NCBI RefSeq assembly: GCF_021044775.1
Contig: NZ_JAJNOQ010000002.1
Span: forward strand, 186,001-250,000
Source of the DNA: Paraeggerthella hominis
GTDB lineage: Bacteria > Actinomycetota > Coriobacteriia > Coriobacteriales > Eggerthellaceae
Direction: 5' to 3'
Length of the DNA stretch: 64,000 nucleotides
Shown: positions 7,775 through 16,834 of the stretch, piece by piece
How positions within the stretch are numbered: position 1 is the first letter of the stretch
Layout: each line of letters begins with the position of its first letter
The notes under the pieces: model-generated
What the model was told of the DNA's origin: nothing
Databases searched by the model: none
What the model saw: only the letters and a program-made list of their open reading frames with translations
Program-made: the position numbers and the translations under genes

Positions 7775-9127
7775 ATGCTCTACCTCTCTCAAATGATGGG
7801 GAAACCCGTCGTAGACGCCACGGGCGAAAAGATCGGCACGATCTCTGACCTGGCCATTTCAACTGGCGAGGTGTTTCCGCGCATCACGAGCCTGGCTTTT
7901 CAAGGGCCCGGCAAAGTGCCGTTCATGATCTCATGGCGCAAATACGTCGAGGAGTTCGACGAAACCGGCATCACGCTCACCGTGGAAGCGCACGACATCC
8001 GCTTCAGCTATCTGCAACCTGACGAAGTTCTTCTCGCGCGCGACTTGCTGAACCGTCAGATCGTCGATACGCAAGGCATGAAAGTCGTTCGCGTCAACGA
8101 TCTCAAGCTTTCCGTGTCGGGTTCGCAGCTACGCCTGCTTGGCGCCGAAGTGGGCGCGCGCGGCATCCTGCGCGGTCTGGCCCCCTGGCTCGAACGCGCC
8201 GTTGTAGCAGTGGCCAAGGTGTTCGACAAAAAGATCGACGAGCAGATCATCGCATGGAACTACATGGACCTGCTTGACCGAGACCTGTCCGAAGTGCAGC
8301 TGTCCGTTACGCACAAGCGCTTGGACGAGCTCCACCCCGCAGACGTGGCCGACATCCTGGAGCAACTTGACCCGCAGCAGCGAGCCAACGTGTTCCAGCA
8401 CCTCGACGACGCTCAAGCAACCGAGGCTATCTCGGAAATGGAAGACGAGTACCAGGCCGACTTCATCGAAGACCTCGACGACGCCCGCGCCGCCGGCCTG
8501 CTGGGGAACATGGACCCGGACGATGCTGCAGACATCGTGCGCGACCTGTCGTACGAGAAAGCAGAAACCCTGCTGCGCCTCATGGGCGTGGAGGACGCCA
8601 CCGAGATCCGTCGCCTGCTTGGATACAAGGACGGCACGGCCGGCGGTATGATGACCACGCAGTTCGTTTCCGTCAAGGCCGACACCACCGTTGGCGAAAC
8701 CATAGAAGTACTGCGCGAACTGCCCGAAGACCATCCCACTGTGCACTACGTGTATGTGCTGGACGACTACGATGAATTCATCGGCGTGCTCAGCCTGCGA
8801 ACCCTTGTGCTGACCGACGATGCGAAACCCGTGCGCGAAGTCATGTTCGACGACGTGATTTCCGCAACGCCAGAAGAAACCGAAGAGGACGTGGCTGCCG
8901 ACATCTTCAAGTACGAGCTGCCCGCCATGCCGGTGGTAGACGAGCATGGCGTGCTGCTGGGCATCGTCACCGTTGACGACGCCTGGGACGCTATCGAGGA
9001 GGACGTCAGCAGCGACAAGACGCAGGTAACCGCGGCGAAGATCGTTGGCGGCATCATTGGCGCCGTACTGTTCTTGGTCCTGTACACGATGGTGTTGTTC
9101 CAGATCATCGGCTACGATTGGAGGTAG
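7775..9127 (+). CDS. PRC-barrel / MgtE_N / CBS protein with single C-terminal membrane helix
   Basis: 450 residues. Two PRC-barrel-like segments (about 1-80 and 85-150) are followed by an MgtE N-domain (about 183-285, with LHPADVADILEQLDP and MDPDDAADIVRDL), a CBS pair (about 288-415) and one membrane helix (about 424-446). In MgtE channels the N and CBS domains form the cytosolic Mg2+ sensor. The five-helix MgtE channel domain is absent here, so the protein cannot be an MgtE channel itself. The Shine-Dalgarno of the next gene lies in its stop region, so the two are co-transcribed. I infer a Mg2+-sensing regulatory subunit for the NRAMP-related carrier downstream. Confidence 0.85.
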   Translation: MLYLSQMMGKPVVDATGEKIGTISDLAISTGEVFPRITSLAFQGPGKVPFMISWRKYVEEFDETGITLTVEAHDIRFSYLQPDEVLLARDLLNRQIVDTQGMKVVRVNDLKLSVSGSQLRLLGAEVGARGILRGLAPWLERAVVAVAKVFDKKIDEQIIAWNYMDLLDRDLSEVQLSVTHKRLDELHPADVADILEQLDPQQRANVFQHLDDAQATEAISEMEDEYQADFIEDLDDARAAGLLGNMDPDDAADIVRDLSYEKAETLLRLMGVEDATEIRRLLGYKDGTAGGMMTTQFVSVKADTTVGETIEVLRELPEDHPTVHYVYVLDDYDEFIGVLSLRTLVLTDDAKPVREVMFDDVISATPEETEEDVAADIFKYELPAMPVVDEHGVLLGIVTVDDAWDAIEEDVSSDKTQVTAAKIVGGIIGAVLFLVLYTMVLFQIIGYDWR

Positions 9128-9131
9128 CCTC

Positions 9132-10427
9132 ATGGTCGAAAAGAACCTCGAGCGCGCGGACGCTGCGCAAGCGATCGACGAAACCGCACCTGAGAAAAAG
9201 AAACCCAATAAGCTCTGGCTGCTCTTGGCCGCCATGGGGCCCGGCATCGTAACGGCCATGGCCGGCAACGACGCCGGCGGCATTTCAACGTACTCCACCG
9301 TGGGAGCCAAGTTCGGGTTCGCCACGTTGTGGGTCATCCCCGTCATGTGCGTCCTGCTTATCGTGGTGGAGCTGACCGCCGCAAGAATGGGAGCCGTCAC
9401 CGGCAAGGGCTTTGCGGCCCTCATCCGCGAGCGCTTCGGCATTCGTCTAACGGCGCTGGCCATGTTGGCGCTGCTCGTCGGCAACGTGTGCACCACGTTT
9501 TCGGAGTTCGCAGGCATCGCAAGCGGCATGGAAATGTTCGGCGTGTCGAAATATTTGGCAGTTCCGGTAGCCGCAGCTGCGGTGTGGCTGCTTATCGTGG
9601 GCGGCAGCTACAAGCGCGTAGAGAAAGTGTTTCTGATACTGTCGTTGGTGTTCGTCACGTACATCGTAGCCGCGTTCATGGCGCAACCGGACTGGGGCCA
9701 GGCACTGCAGAGCACCGCCATCCCCCGCATTGTGGAAGACAAGAGCTTCGTTTCCCTGGTCATAGCCATGATAGGCACGACCATCGCGCCGTGGATGATG
9801 TTCTTCAACCAGAGCAACGTGGTTGAAAAGGGCATCTCGGTAAAGGATCTGTTCTCCCAAAAAGTGGACGTGATTGCCGGCACGATAGCGGCTTGCCTGG
9901 TGGCGTGGTTCATCATCGTGACCACGGGCGCCGTGCTGCATCCGCAGGGAATCGAAATCGAATCCGCTGCCGATGCAGCACGCGCTCTCGCACCGTTCGC
10001 CGGGCACTACGCTGAAGCGTTGTTCGCCATCGGCCTGGTAGCTGCGTCGTTTCTTGCAGCATGCGTATTGCCGCTTACCACGGCGTTCGTTATTTGCGAA
10101 GCCTTCGGGTGGGAAGCGGGCGTTTCTTTCAAGTGGAAGGAAGCGCCGCTGTTCAAGAGCATCTTCACGTGCATTATCGTGTTCTCGGCCGTCATTGTGC
10201 TGGTTCCGAACATCGACTTGATGAACGTCATGCTCACGGCCCAGTTCGTAAACGGCCTTGTACTGCCGGTGCTGCTGGTGTTCATGGCAATTATCGCAGC
10301 CGACAAGCGCGTCATGGGCGCCTTCCGTTCGCGCATGACGTCTCGCGTGCTCATCTGGCTGACGGTGGGCATTGTAACGGTGCTCACCGTCGCCTTGCTG
10401 ATCATGCAGCTTCTGGGTATCGGCTAG
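9132..10427 (+). CDS. NRAMP-related divalent metal transporter, probably for Mg2+ (NRMT type)
   Basis: 431 residues with about 11 helices. The ATG at 9132 has GGAGG 7 bases upstream; an earlier in-frame Met lies inside the upstream gene. In helix 1 the NRAMP metal motif DPGN reads DAGG (residues 47-50), and in helix 6 the MPH motif reads APW (219-221). The conserved Asn and the soft Met ligand for Mn2+/Fe2+ are therefore gone. Loss of these ligands is the hallmark of NRAMP-related Mg2+ transporters, a clade studied in clostridia and in Eggerthella lenta. Coupling to an MgtE_N/CBS sensor gene supports Mg2+ as substrate. The last 4 bases overlap the convergent Rrf2 gene. Confidence 0.88.
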   Translation: MVEKNLERADAAQAIDETAPEKKKPNKLWLLLAAMGPGIVTAMAGNDAGGISTYSTVGAKFGFATLWVIPVMCVLLIVVELTAARMGAVTGKGFAALIRERFGIRLTALAMLALLVGNVCTTFSEFAGIASGMEMFGVSKYLAVPVAAAAVWLLIVGGSYKRVEKVFLILSLVFVTYIVAAFMAQPDWGQALQSTAIPRIVEDKSFVSLVIAMIGTTIAPWMMFFNQSNVVEKGISVKDLFSQKVDVIAGTIAACLVAWFIIVTTGAVLHPQGIEIESAADAARALAPFAGHYAEALFAIGLVAASFLAACVLPLTTAFVICEAFGWEAGVSFKWKEAPLFKSIFTCIIVFSAVIVLVPNIDLMNVMLTAQFVNGLVLPVLLVFMAIIAADKRVMGAFRSRMTSRVLIWLTVGIVTVLTVALLIMQLLGIG

Positions 10428-10897
10428 TTGTCCGCCACCAGGCGCTGGCTTTCCTGCTTGAGACGATCGGAGAGGTATTGCCGGCTGCTTGATTCGTCCT
10501 GAACGCACCCGAGCAGCATGTCGATGGTCAAGCTGGAAAGATACGCGTCCATGCTTTCTTCGATCAAGTTGTACGTTTGCTTGATGTTGTCGACCATCTC
10601 GCCGCCCTTGCGCGCGTTGCGCTTTTCACGCGTAGCGCGCTTGGAGTCTTCGTCAAGCGCCTTGATGATTTCAAGCACGCTGATTTCGGAAGCATCCTTG
10701 GCCAGTCGATAGCCCCCGTGCTTGCCCGGTCGGGCTTCGATGATGCCCGCATTGCGTAAAAGCTGCGCAAGCTGGATCAGGTAGTCGCGAGGAATGGACA
10801 TATCCTCAGCAATGTCTTTGGAGGAGCAGGTAGCCCCTTGCGCAGCCAAGTACAGAATGGCTCGCATGCCGTAATCGGTCGATGCTTTGAGTTGCAC
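10424..10897 (-). CDS. Rrf2-family transcriptional regulator
   Basis: 157 residues. The N-terminal winged helix (MQLKASTDYGMRAILYLA) and recognition wing (ARPGKHGGYRLAK) are diagnostic for Rrf2. The three clustered cysteines that hold the 2Fe-2S cluster in IscR/NsrR are absent, so it probably uses another signal. It is convergent with, and overlaps by 4 bases, the NRAMP-related gene. No target operator was identified. Confidence 0.9.
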   Translation of the reverse strand: MQLKASTDYGMRAILYLAAQGATCSSKDIAEDMSIPRDYLIQLAQLLRNAGIIEARPGKHGGYRLAKDASEISVLEIIKALDEDSKRATREKRNARKGGEMVDNIKQTYNLIEESMDAYLSSLTIDMLLGCVQDESSSRQYLSDRLKQESQRLVADN

Positions 10898-11187
10898 TGG
10901 TATCTCCTAACTCGATCCATCACCGGACTCATATTGAGATTCGCGGTAAACGGTTCGCCTTATGGTCAAAGCTTGGCTTGAGTGTACCTAATTCCGATCG
11001 ATTATAGCAAGGTCATTGATAGGCATGTAGGTCAAACCGAATTGAAACGGTTACGTTTACGATACGTTGCATGCACAAATGAGGTGCTACAGGCCGTCAA
11101 CCGGCAGGGTCACGCGTGCAAGACCGAATCGCGCGAACGGGTACGGCGCGCAATGCAAGCCGGACAGCTTAGGCTATACTGGCTCGC
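10898..11187. promoter_or_regulatory. Divergent promoter region, Rrf2 and 5-FCL genes
   Basis: About 290 bases between two divergent genes. An 86-codon open frame inside it (10982-11242) lacks a ribosome site and overlaps the 5-FCL start, so it is not called. No clear operator was seen. Confidence 0.35.
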
Positions 11188-11859
11188 ATGGATGAGAAGA
11201 AACGTGTTCGAGAAGAAGTCCTTCGTCGTCGAGACGCTTTGAGCGCTCAAGTTCGCGCGCGCAAAAGCCTTGAGATTTGCCTTCGGCTGGAACGTTTGAT
11301 TGCGGAATGCCTATCAGCAGACGCCGCAAGCGAAGAAGCGATTTCCCACACCGACGCGAAGCATGCGAGCGGAAGTCCGGGCGCCTGTTTCGACAAGCCT
11401 TGCATTGCCGTGTTCTCCGCCATGCGCAGCGAGGTGGATTTGAGCGCTTTCGTACAAGCGGCGCACACGCGTGCATGGAGCGTGTGCTTTCCCTGCATGC
11501 TGCGCGAAGCCGCCGACCAGCCTGCACGCATGGCGCTCTACCGTGTGACGCACGCACAGCTCGATCGTGCACGAACGACGTTTCTCGACCATCCGCTTCG
11601 CTGCCTAACGCCTGCAACGCTTGAACGCAACGGGTTCGAAGCCGTTGATCCCAACAAGCTCGACGTAGTAGCCGTGCCGCTGGTTGCGTTCGACGGACAG
11701 GGCAACCGTCTGGGATACGGCGGCGGCAACTACGACCGCCTGCTCCCCAACCTGCGCGCCGACGCTCTTGTTGTGGGCGTGGCGTTCAGCGAGCAACGCG
11801 TAGAGGTCGTGCCCTGCGAGCCTCACGACCAACCGCTTCCGCTTATCATCAGCGCCTAA
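11188..11859 (+). CDS. 5-formyltetrahydrofolate cyclo-ligase
   Basis: 223 residues. The C-terminal block with VPLVAFDGQGNRLGYGGGNYDR is the signature of 5-FCL (MTHFS/YgfA), which converts 5-formyl-THF plus ATP to 5,10-methenyl-THF. The N-terminal basic region (KKRVREEVLRRRDALS) is also typical. There is an insertion of about 20 residues near 45-65 relative to compact family members. It stands alone between an unannotated 290-base gap and a bidirectional terminator. Confidence 0.9.
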   Translation: MDEKKRVREEVLRRRDALSAQVRARKSLEICLRLERLIAECLSADAASEEAISHTDAKHASGSPGACFDKPCIAVFSAMRSEVDLSAFVQAAHTRAWSVCFPCMLREAADQPARMALYRVTHAQLDRARTTFLDHPLRCLTPATLERNGFEAVDPNKLDVVAVPLVAFDGQGNRLGYGGGNYDRLLPNLRADALVVGVAFSEQRVEVVPCEPHDQPLPLIISA

Positions 11860-11860
11860 A

Positions 11861-11895
11861 AAAGGAGGGCGCGGAACGAATCCCGCGCCCTCCCC
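11861..11895. terminator. Bidirectional terminator between 5-FCL and nhaC
   Basis: An 11-bp perfect stem GGAGGGCGCGG (11864-11874) / CCGCGCCCTCC (11883-11893). On the minus strand it is followed by TTTTTT, a strong end for the antiporter gene; on the plus strand by CCTTGTTT. Confidence 0.85.
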
Positions 11896-11916
11896 TTGTT
11901 TCCTTCGAGCTCAAAA

Positions 11917-13572
11917 CTACTTGGCTGCCCCGTACTTCGAACGGTTGAGCACCAGCACGGCCAGCACCATAACCACAGCGCCGCCCGCAAGGGAAATCCA
12001 CGGATTGCCCGTGAAGCCGGCAACCACGTAACCCGCGAAGCAGATAACCGCAACCACGGAGGCGTACGGCAGCTGCGTGGCAACGTGGCGCAGGTGGTTG
12101 CACTGCGCGCCCGCCGACGACAAGATAGTGGTGTCCGAAATGGGGGACACGTGGTCGCCGTACACCGCACCACCCAGCGTGGCGCCGACGGCAACCAGGA
12201 ACAAGGGGCCTTCAACCGGGAACACGCCGATAACGATAGGCAGAATAAGCGCGATAGTACCCCACGACGTGCCCATAGCGAAGCCGATGAAAGCAGCAAC
12301 CAGGAAGATCACGGCGGGCAGAAGCTCCAAGCCAACGCCGATGCTGTTCAGGAAGCCGCTGACAAACTCTCCCGTGCCCAGCAGGTAACGGCAGGTACCG
12401 CCCAAGCTCCATGCCAGCACCAGGATCATGATGGCGCCCACCATCGAGCGAACGCCTTCCGAAATGCCCTCCATGTAGCCCGAAAGCGTCATGAGCTTGC
12501 GGGGCAAGAACATTCCGGCCGACACGACCAGCGCCACGCACACGCCAATGCACAGGCCGAACACCGGGTTCTCGCCCACGGCAGTGGAGAAGTCGACGCC
12601 CTGGAAGAAGCCGCCTGCGTACAGCATGCCCAGAATAGAGAACACGATCAACACGATGATCGGCACGATCAGGTCGAACACGCGCCCCTTGTCGGAGATG
12701 GTCATGCCCTTGAACTCTTCGACGGCCGCTTTCGCAGCATCTTCAAGCTCGTCTCGCTCGGCAACGATCGTCTCGATCTTGGCCGGCAGCGGGTCGCCTT
12801 CGGCGGTGCCGTCAAGGCGAGCCGTGGACACGGCCTCAAGCGCGCTGTCGGGCGAAGGGATGCGCTGCTGCTGGTCGGCCGACTTATGAGCATCGGCCTC
12901 TGCTTGGCGCATGGGACCGAAGTCGCGATTGGAGAAGCACATGAAGAATACGAACACGATGGTCAGAAGCGCATAGAAGTTGTACGGGATGGACTGGACG
13001 AACGTGGTGAACCCGCCTTCGCCCAAGTAGCCGCCCACGGCAACGGCCCACGACGACACCGGCGCGATGATGCAGATGGGAGCGGCGGTGGAGTCGATGA
13101 TCCACGCCAGCTTCTCACGGCTGATGTTGAAGCGGTCGGTAACGGGGCGCATGACCGCGCCCACCGTCAGGCAGTTGAAATAGTCGTCCACGAAAATGAT
13201 GATGCCCAGAAGCGCGGTCAAAACCTGCGCCATTTTCGCGTTCTTGATGTGCGTGGAAACCCACTCGGCGTACGCACGGGAGCCGCCAGCCGCGGCAATG
13301 ACCACCACAAGCGCGCCTAAGAGCGCCAAGAACAACAGCAACGCCCCGTTGCCCGCTATCTGTTCCGCCATCATCTGCGGAACCATGGTGAACGAGTCCA
13401 CCAACTGCTCGAACCCGGCACCGTTCAGCGTGAACTGGTAAATAACCATACCCGTGAACACGCCGATAGCAAGCGACGAGTACACCTCCTTCGTGATAAG
13501 GGCCAATCCGAGCGCCAAAATCGGCGGAACGATGGACCACACCCCCGCACTGATCAGGTCAAAACCTTCCAT
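11917..13572 (-). CDS. nhaC: NhaC-family Na+/H+ antiporter
   Basis: 551 residues with 11-12 hydrophobic segments. The start at 13572 has GAAGGGG upstream; a start 26 codons earlier has no ribosome site and adds a Cys/His-rich non-membrane tail. Conserved NhaC-type stretches include FVDDYFNCLTVGAVMRP and GTSWGTIALILPI. A charged cytosolic loop lies at about residues 225-285. The family exchanges Na+ for H+, or in some members malate/lactate for amines, so the exact pair of ions is not certain. Confidence 0.85.
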   Translation of the reverse strand: MEGFDLISAGVWSIVPPILALGLALITKEVYSSLAIGVFTGMVIYQFTLNGAGFEQLVDSFTMVPQMMAEQIAGNGALLLFLALLGALVVVIAAAGGSRAYAEWVSTHIKNAKMAQVLTALLGIIIFVDDYFNCLTVGAVMRPVTDRFNISREKLAWIIDSTAAPICIIAPVSSWAVAVGGYLGEGGFTTFVQSIPYNFYALLTIVFVFFMCFSNRDFGPMRQAEADAHKSADQQQRIPSPDSALEAVSTARLDGTAEGDPLPAKIETIVAERDELEDAAKAAVEEFKGMTISDKGRVFDLIVPIIVLIVFSILGMLYAGGFFQGVDFSTAVGENPVFGLCIGVCVALVVSAGMFLPRKLMTLSGYMEGISEGVRSMVGAIMILVLAWSLGGTCRYLLGTGEFVSGFLNSIGVGLELLPAVIFLVAAFIGFAMGTSWGTIALILPIVIGVFPVEGPLFLVAVGATLGGAVYGDHVSPISDTTILSSAGAQCNHLRHVATQLPYASVVAVICFAGYVVAGFTGNPWISLAGGAVVMVLAVLVLNRSKYGAAK

Positions 13573-13770
13573 ACAATCCCCTTCGTCGATATGACAACCG
13601 TGCGGTCGGGCGTGCCGGTTCCCTTCGAACGCACACGCGCGGCTGCACAATAATGGTCACTAGTATACCGAACCTCGCTCGAACGCGAAGGAAAACGCGG
13701 ATGTTTAAGCCGCAAAATAGCGGTATCACCAGGCGAGCGTTACATTCTTGGGGATGTTCGGCGCAAGGTT

Positions 13771-14772
13771 TTACCGCGTCGCAAAGCTCAGCACGATCGG
13801 AATGGTCCACAGCACGAAGATGACCGCGAACGGCCAGCGATGCTCGTTGCTAACCGCCACGAACTCCCGTATGAACGCCGTCGGCCAGAAGTACCGGGCG
13901 GTCGTGCTCCCCACGCCTTCGGCGGCAAGACCAATCTTATGCGCGTACTCGGCAGCTCGGAACACGTGGTAGTCGCTTGTCACCACAACTGCACGGTAGC
14001 TGTCCTCGCCCGACCGAGCGTCCATGATCGCCTTGCTGTTGCGCAGGTTTTCCATCGTGGCTGAAGACCGGTCCTCCATAAGAACCGCATCGGCGGGCAC
14101 GCCGCAACGATCGACCAAATACGTCCGCATGGCTTGAGCTTCCGAAACCTGCTCGTCAGGGCCTTTTCCGCCGGATGCCAGCATCAGCGCGCGACAGCCG
14201 CCAGCCTTCCACAGCTCCACGCCCTTGTCCAAGCGCCCTGCAAGCAGCGGAGTAGGCTCGGTGCCCGACAAACCGGCGCCGTGCACCACAATGTAGTCGT
14301 AGTCGCGACGCTTCGGCAAGCGACGATACAGCCACGAATACAAAAGCAGCGCGAAGAAGGTGAACGCGACGTACGAGCCTTCCATCAAAACAAGGAGGTA
14401 CAGGGTCAGCACCGGGCCTGGAGCCTCCCAAAGAACCAGCAACGGACCGGCCAGGCACACCGCCACAATGGCTAAAGCCATCAACCCAGGCAGTGCATGC
14501 GAAAGCGAAAATCCCTCGCGCCTGATCACGACAACGGCATTCGCCAGCAAGAACACAACCAGAGCAATCGTGCCGAAGGGAATGGCCAGAATTCCCAAGC
14601 CGAACAACCATGGCATGTTGAACTGTATGGACATCCCCCAGAAAGCGAACAGGCACAACAGCAAGAAGTACATGGCGTTGCGAAACTGACGAGGCTCTTT
14701 ACGGTAATTCCGCACGAACAGAAACCCGAAAACAAGAGCCGGCAAGTACGTGAACAGCAGCGAAAGGAGCAT
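13771..14772 (-). CDS. YdcF-family (DUF218) membrane protein
   Basis: 333 residues. Five or six N-terminal membrane helices (about 1-150) precede a DUF218 domain (about 158-310) with VVHGAGLSG, GRLDKGVELWKAG, the ASGGKGPDEQVSEA loop, E-DRSSATMENLRNS and VTSDYHVFRA. SanA/ElyC/YdcF proteins of this family act in envelope homeostasis or bind nucleotides. The N-terminal multi-helix form is common in Gram-positives. Start ATG has AAAGG upstream. Confidence 0.87.
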   Translation of the reverse strand: MLLSLLFTYLPALVFGFLFVRNYRKEPRQFRNAMYFLLLCLFAFWGMSIQFNMPWLFGLGILAIPFGTIALVVFLLANAVVVIRREGFSLSHALPGLMALAIVAVCLAGPLLVLWEAPGPVLTLYLLVLMEGSYVAFTFFALLLYSWLYRRLPKRRDYDYIVVHGAGLSGTEPTPLLAGRLDKGVELWKAGGCRALMLASGGKGPDEQVSEAQAMRTYLVDRCGVPADAVLMEDRSSATMENLRNSKAIMDARSGEDSYRAVVVTSDYHVFRAAEYAHKIGLAAEGVGSTTARYFWPTAFIREFVAVSNEHRWPFAVIFVLWTIPIVLSFATR

Positions 14773-15289
14773 GAGAAACCTTTGATAATCGCGGAGGTCT
14801 TTTCCCTAGTATATCGCCTGACATTTCTTTGTCGCTAATCTGTTGCAAAGAACGCGCCTTTTGAGCAAACCGCCGAAGAGGGGCGAGCGTTCGGGCGCAG
14901 GGCCGACGGCCGGACGAGGGCGGGACGCGGGGCCGGCGGCTGGGGCAAAGGGCCCGCAGCCGGTTCGCGCGGCCGAGCGCAGGGCCGTTCTGTCAAAACG
15001 AACGAGTTTTGCTGGTCCTCGATCAAGGATAAAGGGGTGCCACACGCGTATGACCTGGTACGATAAAAACCGCATGCACGAGAACTTGCCTCGAGGGAAG
15101 CAAAACCGCCGCAAAACTCGTTCGTTTTGACAGAACTTGACGCCGCGCCTCAAATCCCGGCAGCAACAATCCGGCCGCCGGCCCCAACCCCACGCCTCGG
15201 CCCCGGCCCCGCCCCAGCCCGAAGAACGCAAACCCGCGTGCCAAGAGCCCCTCAAGCCCGGACCCTCGGCACGCAAGCGCAAGCCGCTG
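14773..15289. other. Intergenic region with strand-asymmetric GC-rich DNA and a long inverted repeat
   Basis: No supported gene. Open frames in all directions are low-complexity (Pro/Arg/Ala) products of GC-rich DNA. The left half (about 14880-14986) is G-rich on the plus strand and the right half (about 15155-15225) is C-rich, with a 26-bp inverted repeat between them. Confidence 0.6.
14987..15136. repeat. Perfect 26-bp inverted repeat with 98-bp centre (MITE-like)
   Basis: The arm at 14987-15012 begins GTTCTGTCAAAACG. It is the exact reverse complement of the arm at 15111-15136, which ends CGTTTTGACAGAAC. The 98-bp centre has no coding potential. No clear target-site duplication is visible. 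It could be a miniature inverted-repeat element or a large RNA hairpin after the symporter gene. Confidence 0.8.
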
Positions 15290-16834
15290 CTACTTTGCTT
15301 CGGCTTCCAACTCTTGAACGTACTCGCGATCGATGGCTCCCTGAACGCTCGGCGGGTCGATGTCGAAAGGAACGGACTTGGTGAACAGGCTGACCAGGGG
15401 AACCAGCACCAAAGAAAGCACCATGGCGATAGCGCCGCAGTTGATGGGAGAAGCGATCAACGGAGCGCCGAAGAAACCCGCGATCATGTTTCCGGTAGTC
15501 AGACCCACGCCCACGATAAAGCTAACCCATACGGCAGAGCGCGAAATACGCTTGGAGTACAGCCCCCAGAAGAACGGTCCCAGGAAGGCGCCGGCGAGCG
15601 CGCCCCACGAAATGGACATAAGCTGCGCAATGAACGTAATGGACGAGTTGTACTGCACAAGCGCAATCACCGCAGAGATCACGATGAACACCACCAGCAG
15701 CATGCGCATGTAGAACAGCTGCATCTGCTCGGGCATCTTCTTCACGATGTTTCCCTTGATCAAGTCAAGCGTCAACGTGGAAGACGACGTCAGGACCAGC
15801 GAGGAAAGCGTAGACATAGACGCGCTCAGCACCAGCACGATCACGATGCCAATCAGCAGGTCAGGCAGCGTGGACAACATGGTGGGCATAATGGAGTCGT
15901 ACACCGGCGTTCCCGCAGCGGTCATTTCCACCTGGTCGCCGTACAGGCGCCCGAAACCTCCCAAAAAGTAGCTTCCTCCGGCAACGACCATGGCGAACAC
16001 GGTCGAGATGATAGCGCCCTGCTTGACGGCGGGACCGCTTTTTATAGCGTAGAACTTCTGGACCATCTGGGGTAAACCCCAGGTACCCAGGCTGGTCAGC
16101 ACGATAACGCCGATCAGGTCGGGAAGGTTCGGACCGAAGAAGCTCACAAACGGGCCGGCCATCTGAGAGCCCTCTGCCGGAATAAGCGAAAGCTGGTTAA
16201 TGGCCTCGGTAAACCCGCCGTTGTTAGACAGCACGGCGGCAATGACGGCAACAATTCCTAGCAGCATGACGATACCCTGGATAAAATCGTTCACGACGGT
16301 GGCCATATATCCGCCCAGCACCACGTATATGCAGGTGATGACCGCCATTCCGATAACGCATACCTCGTACGGCAAACCGAACGCCATGCCGAACAAACGC
16401 GACAGCCCGTTGTACACGCTCGCGGTGTACGGAATCAGGAACACGAAGATGATGGCAGCGGCAGCGATGCGCAAGCCTTTCGAATGGTAGCGCGCTCCGA
16501 AAAACTCGGGCATCGTGGCCGCCTTCAAGCGATGCGTGACCTCGCGCGTACGCGGGCCAAGCACCCACCAGGCAAGCAAGCTTCCCAAAATAGCATTGCC
16601 GATGCCAATCCACGTGGCAGCAAGACCGTATTTCCAACCGAACTGTCCCGCATACCCCACGAAGATCACCGCGGAAAAGTAGCTTGTGCCGAACGCGAAT
16701 GCTGAAAGCCACGGTCCTACGGAGCGACCTCCCAGCACGAACCCGTCAACGCTGGTGGTGTGTCGTCTGCAGTAAATGCCCACGCCTATCGCCACTCCGA
16801 CAAATATGAGCACCATGCAAATTTTCTCGATCAT
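15290..16834 (-). CDS. Sodium:solute symporter family (SSS/SLC5) transporter
   Basis: 514 residues, about 13 membrane helices. It shows the SSS fold signatures: SAFAFGTSYFSAVIFVGYAG in helix 2, VLGGYMATVVNDFIQG in helix 5 and the GTWGLPQMVQKFYA block. AAGGAAT lies upstream of the ATG. The family imports proline, pantothenate, organic acids or sugars with Na+. The substrate is not inferable from position, since its neighbours are unrelated. The C-terminal tail is short and acidic. Confidence 0.9.
   Translation of the reverse strand: MIEKICMVLIFVGVAIGVGIYCRRHTTSVDGFVLGGRSVGPWLSAFAFGTSYFSAVIFVGYAGQFGWKYGLAATWIGIGNAILGSLLAWWVLGPRTREVTHRLKAATMPEFFGARYHSKGLRIAAAAIIFVFLIPYTASVYNGLSRLFGMAFGLPYEVCVIGMAVITCIYVVLGGYMATVVNDFIQGIVMLLGIVAVIAAVLSNNGGFTEAINQLSLIPAEGSQMAGPFVSFFGPNLPDLIGVIVLTSLGTWGLPQMVQKFYAIKSGPAVKQGAIISTVFAMVVAGGSYFLGGFGRLYGDQVEMTAAGTPVYDSIMPTMLSTLPDLLIGIVIVLVLSASMSTLSSLVLTSSSTLTLDLIKGNIVKKMPEQMQLFYMRMLLVVFIVISAVIALVQYNSSITFIAQLMSISWGALAGAFLGPFFWGLYSKRISRSAVWVSFIVGVGLTTGNMIAGFFGAPLIASPINCGAIAMVLSLVLVPLVSLFTKSVPFDIDPPSVQGAIDREYVQELEAEAK

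Noticed and set aside
10982..11242. Plus-strand frame of 86 codons before the 5-FCL gene
   Set aside because: No ribosome site, no recognisable protein features and overlap with the 5-FCL start.
14806..15282. Open frames in the GC-rich inverted-repeat region
   Set aside because: Low-complexity Pro/Arg/Ala products on several strands at once, explained by base composition and by the repeat arms.
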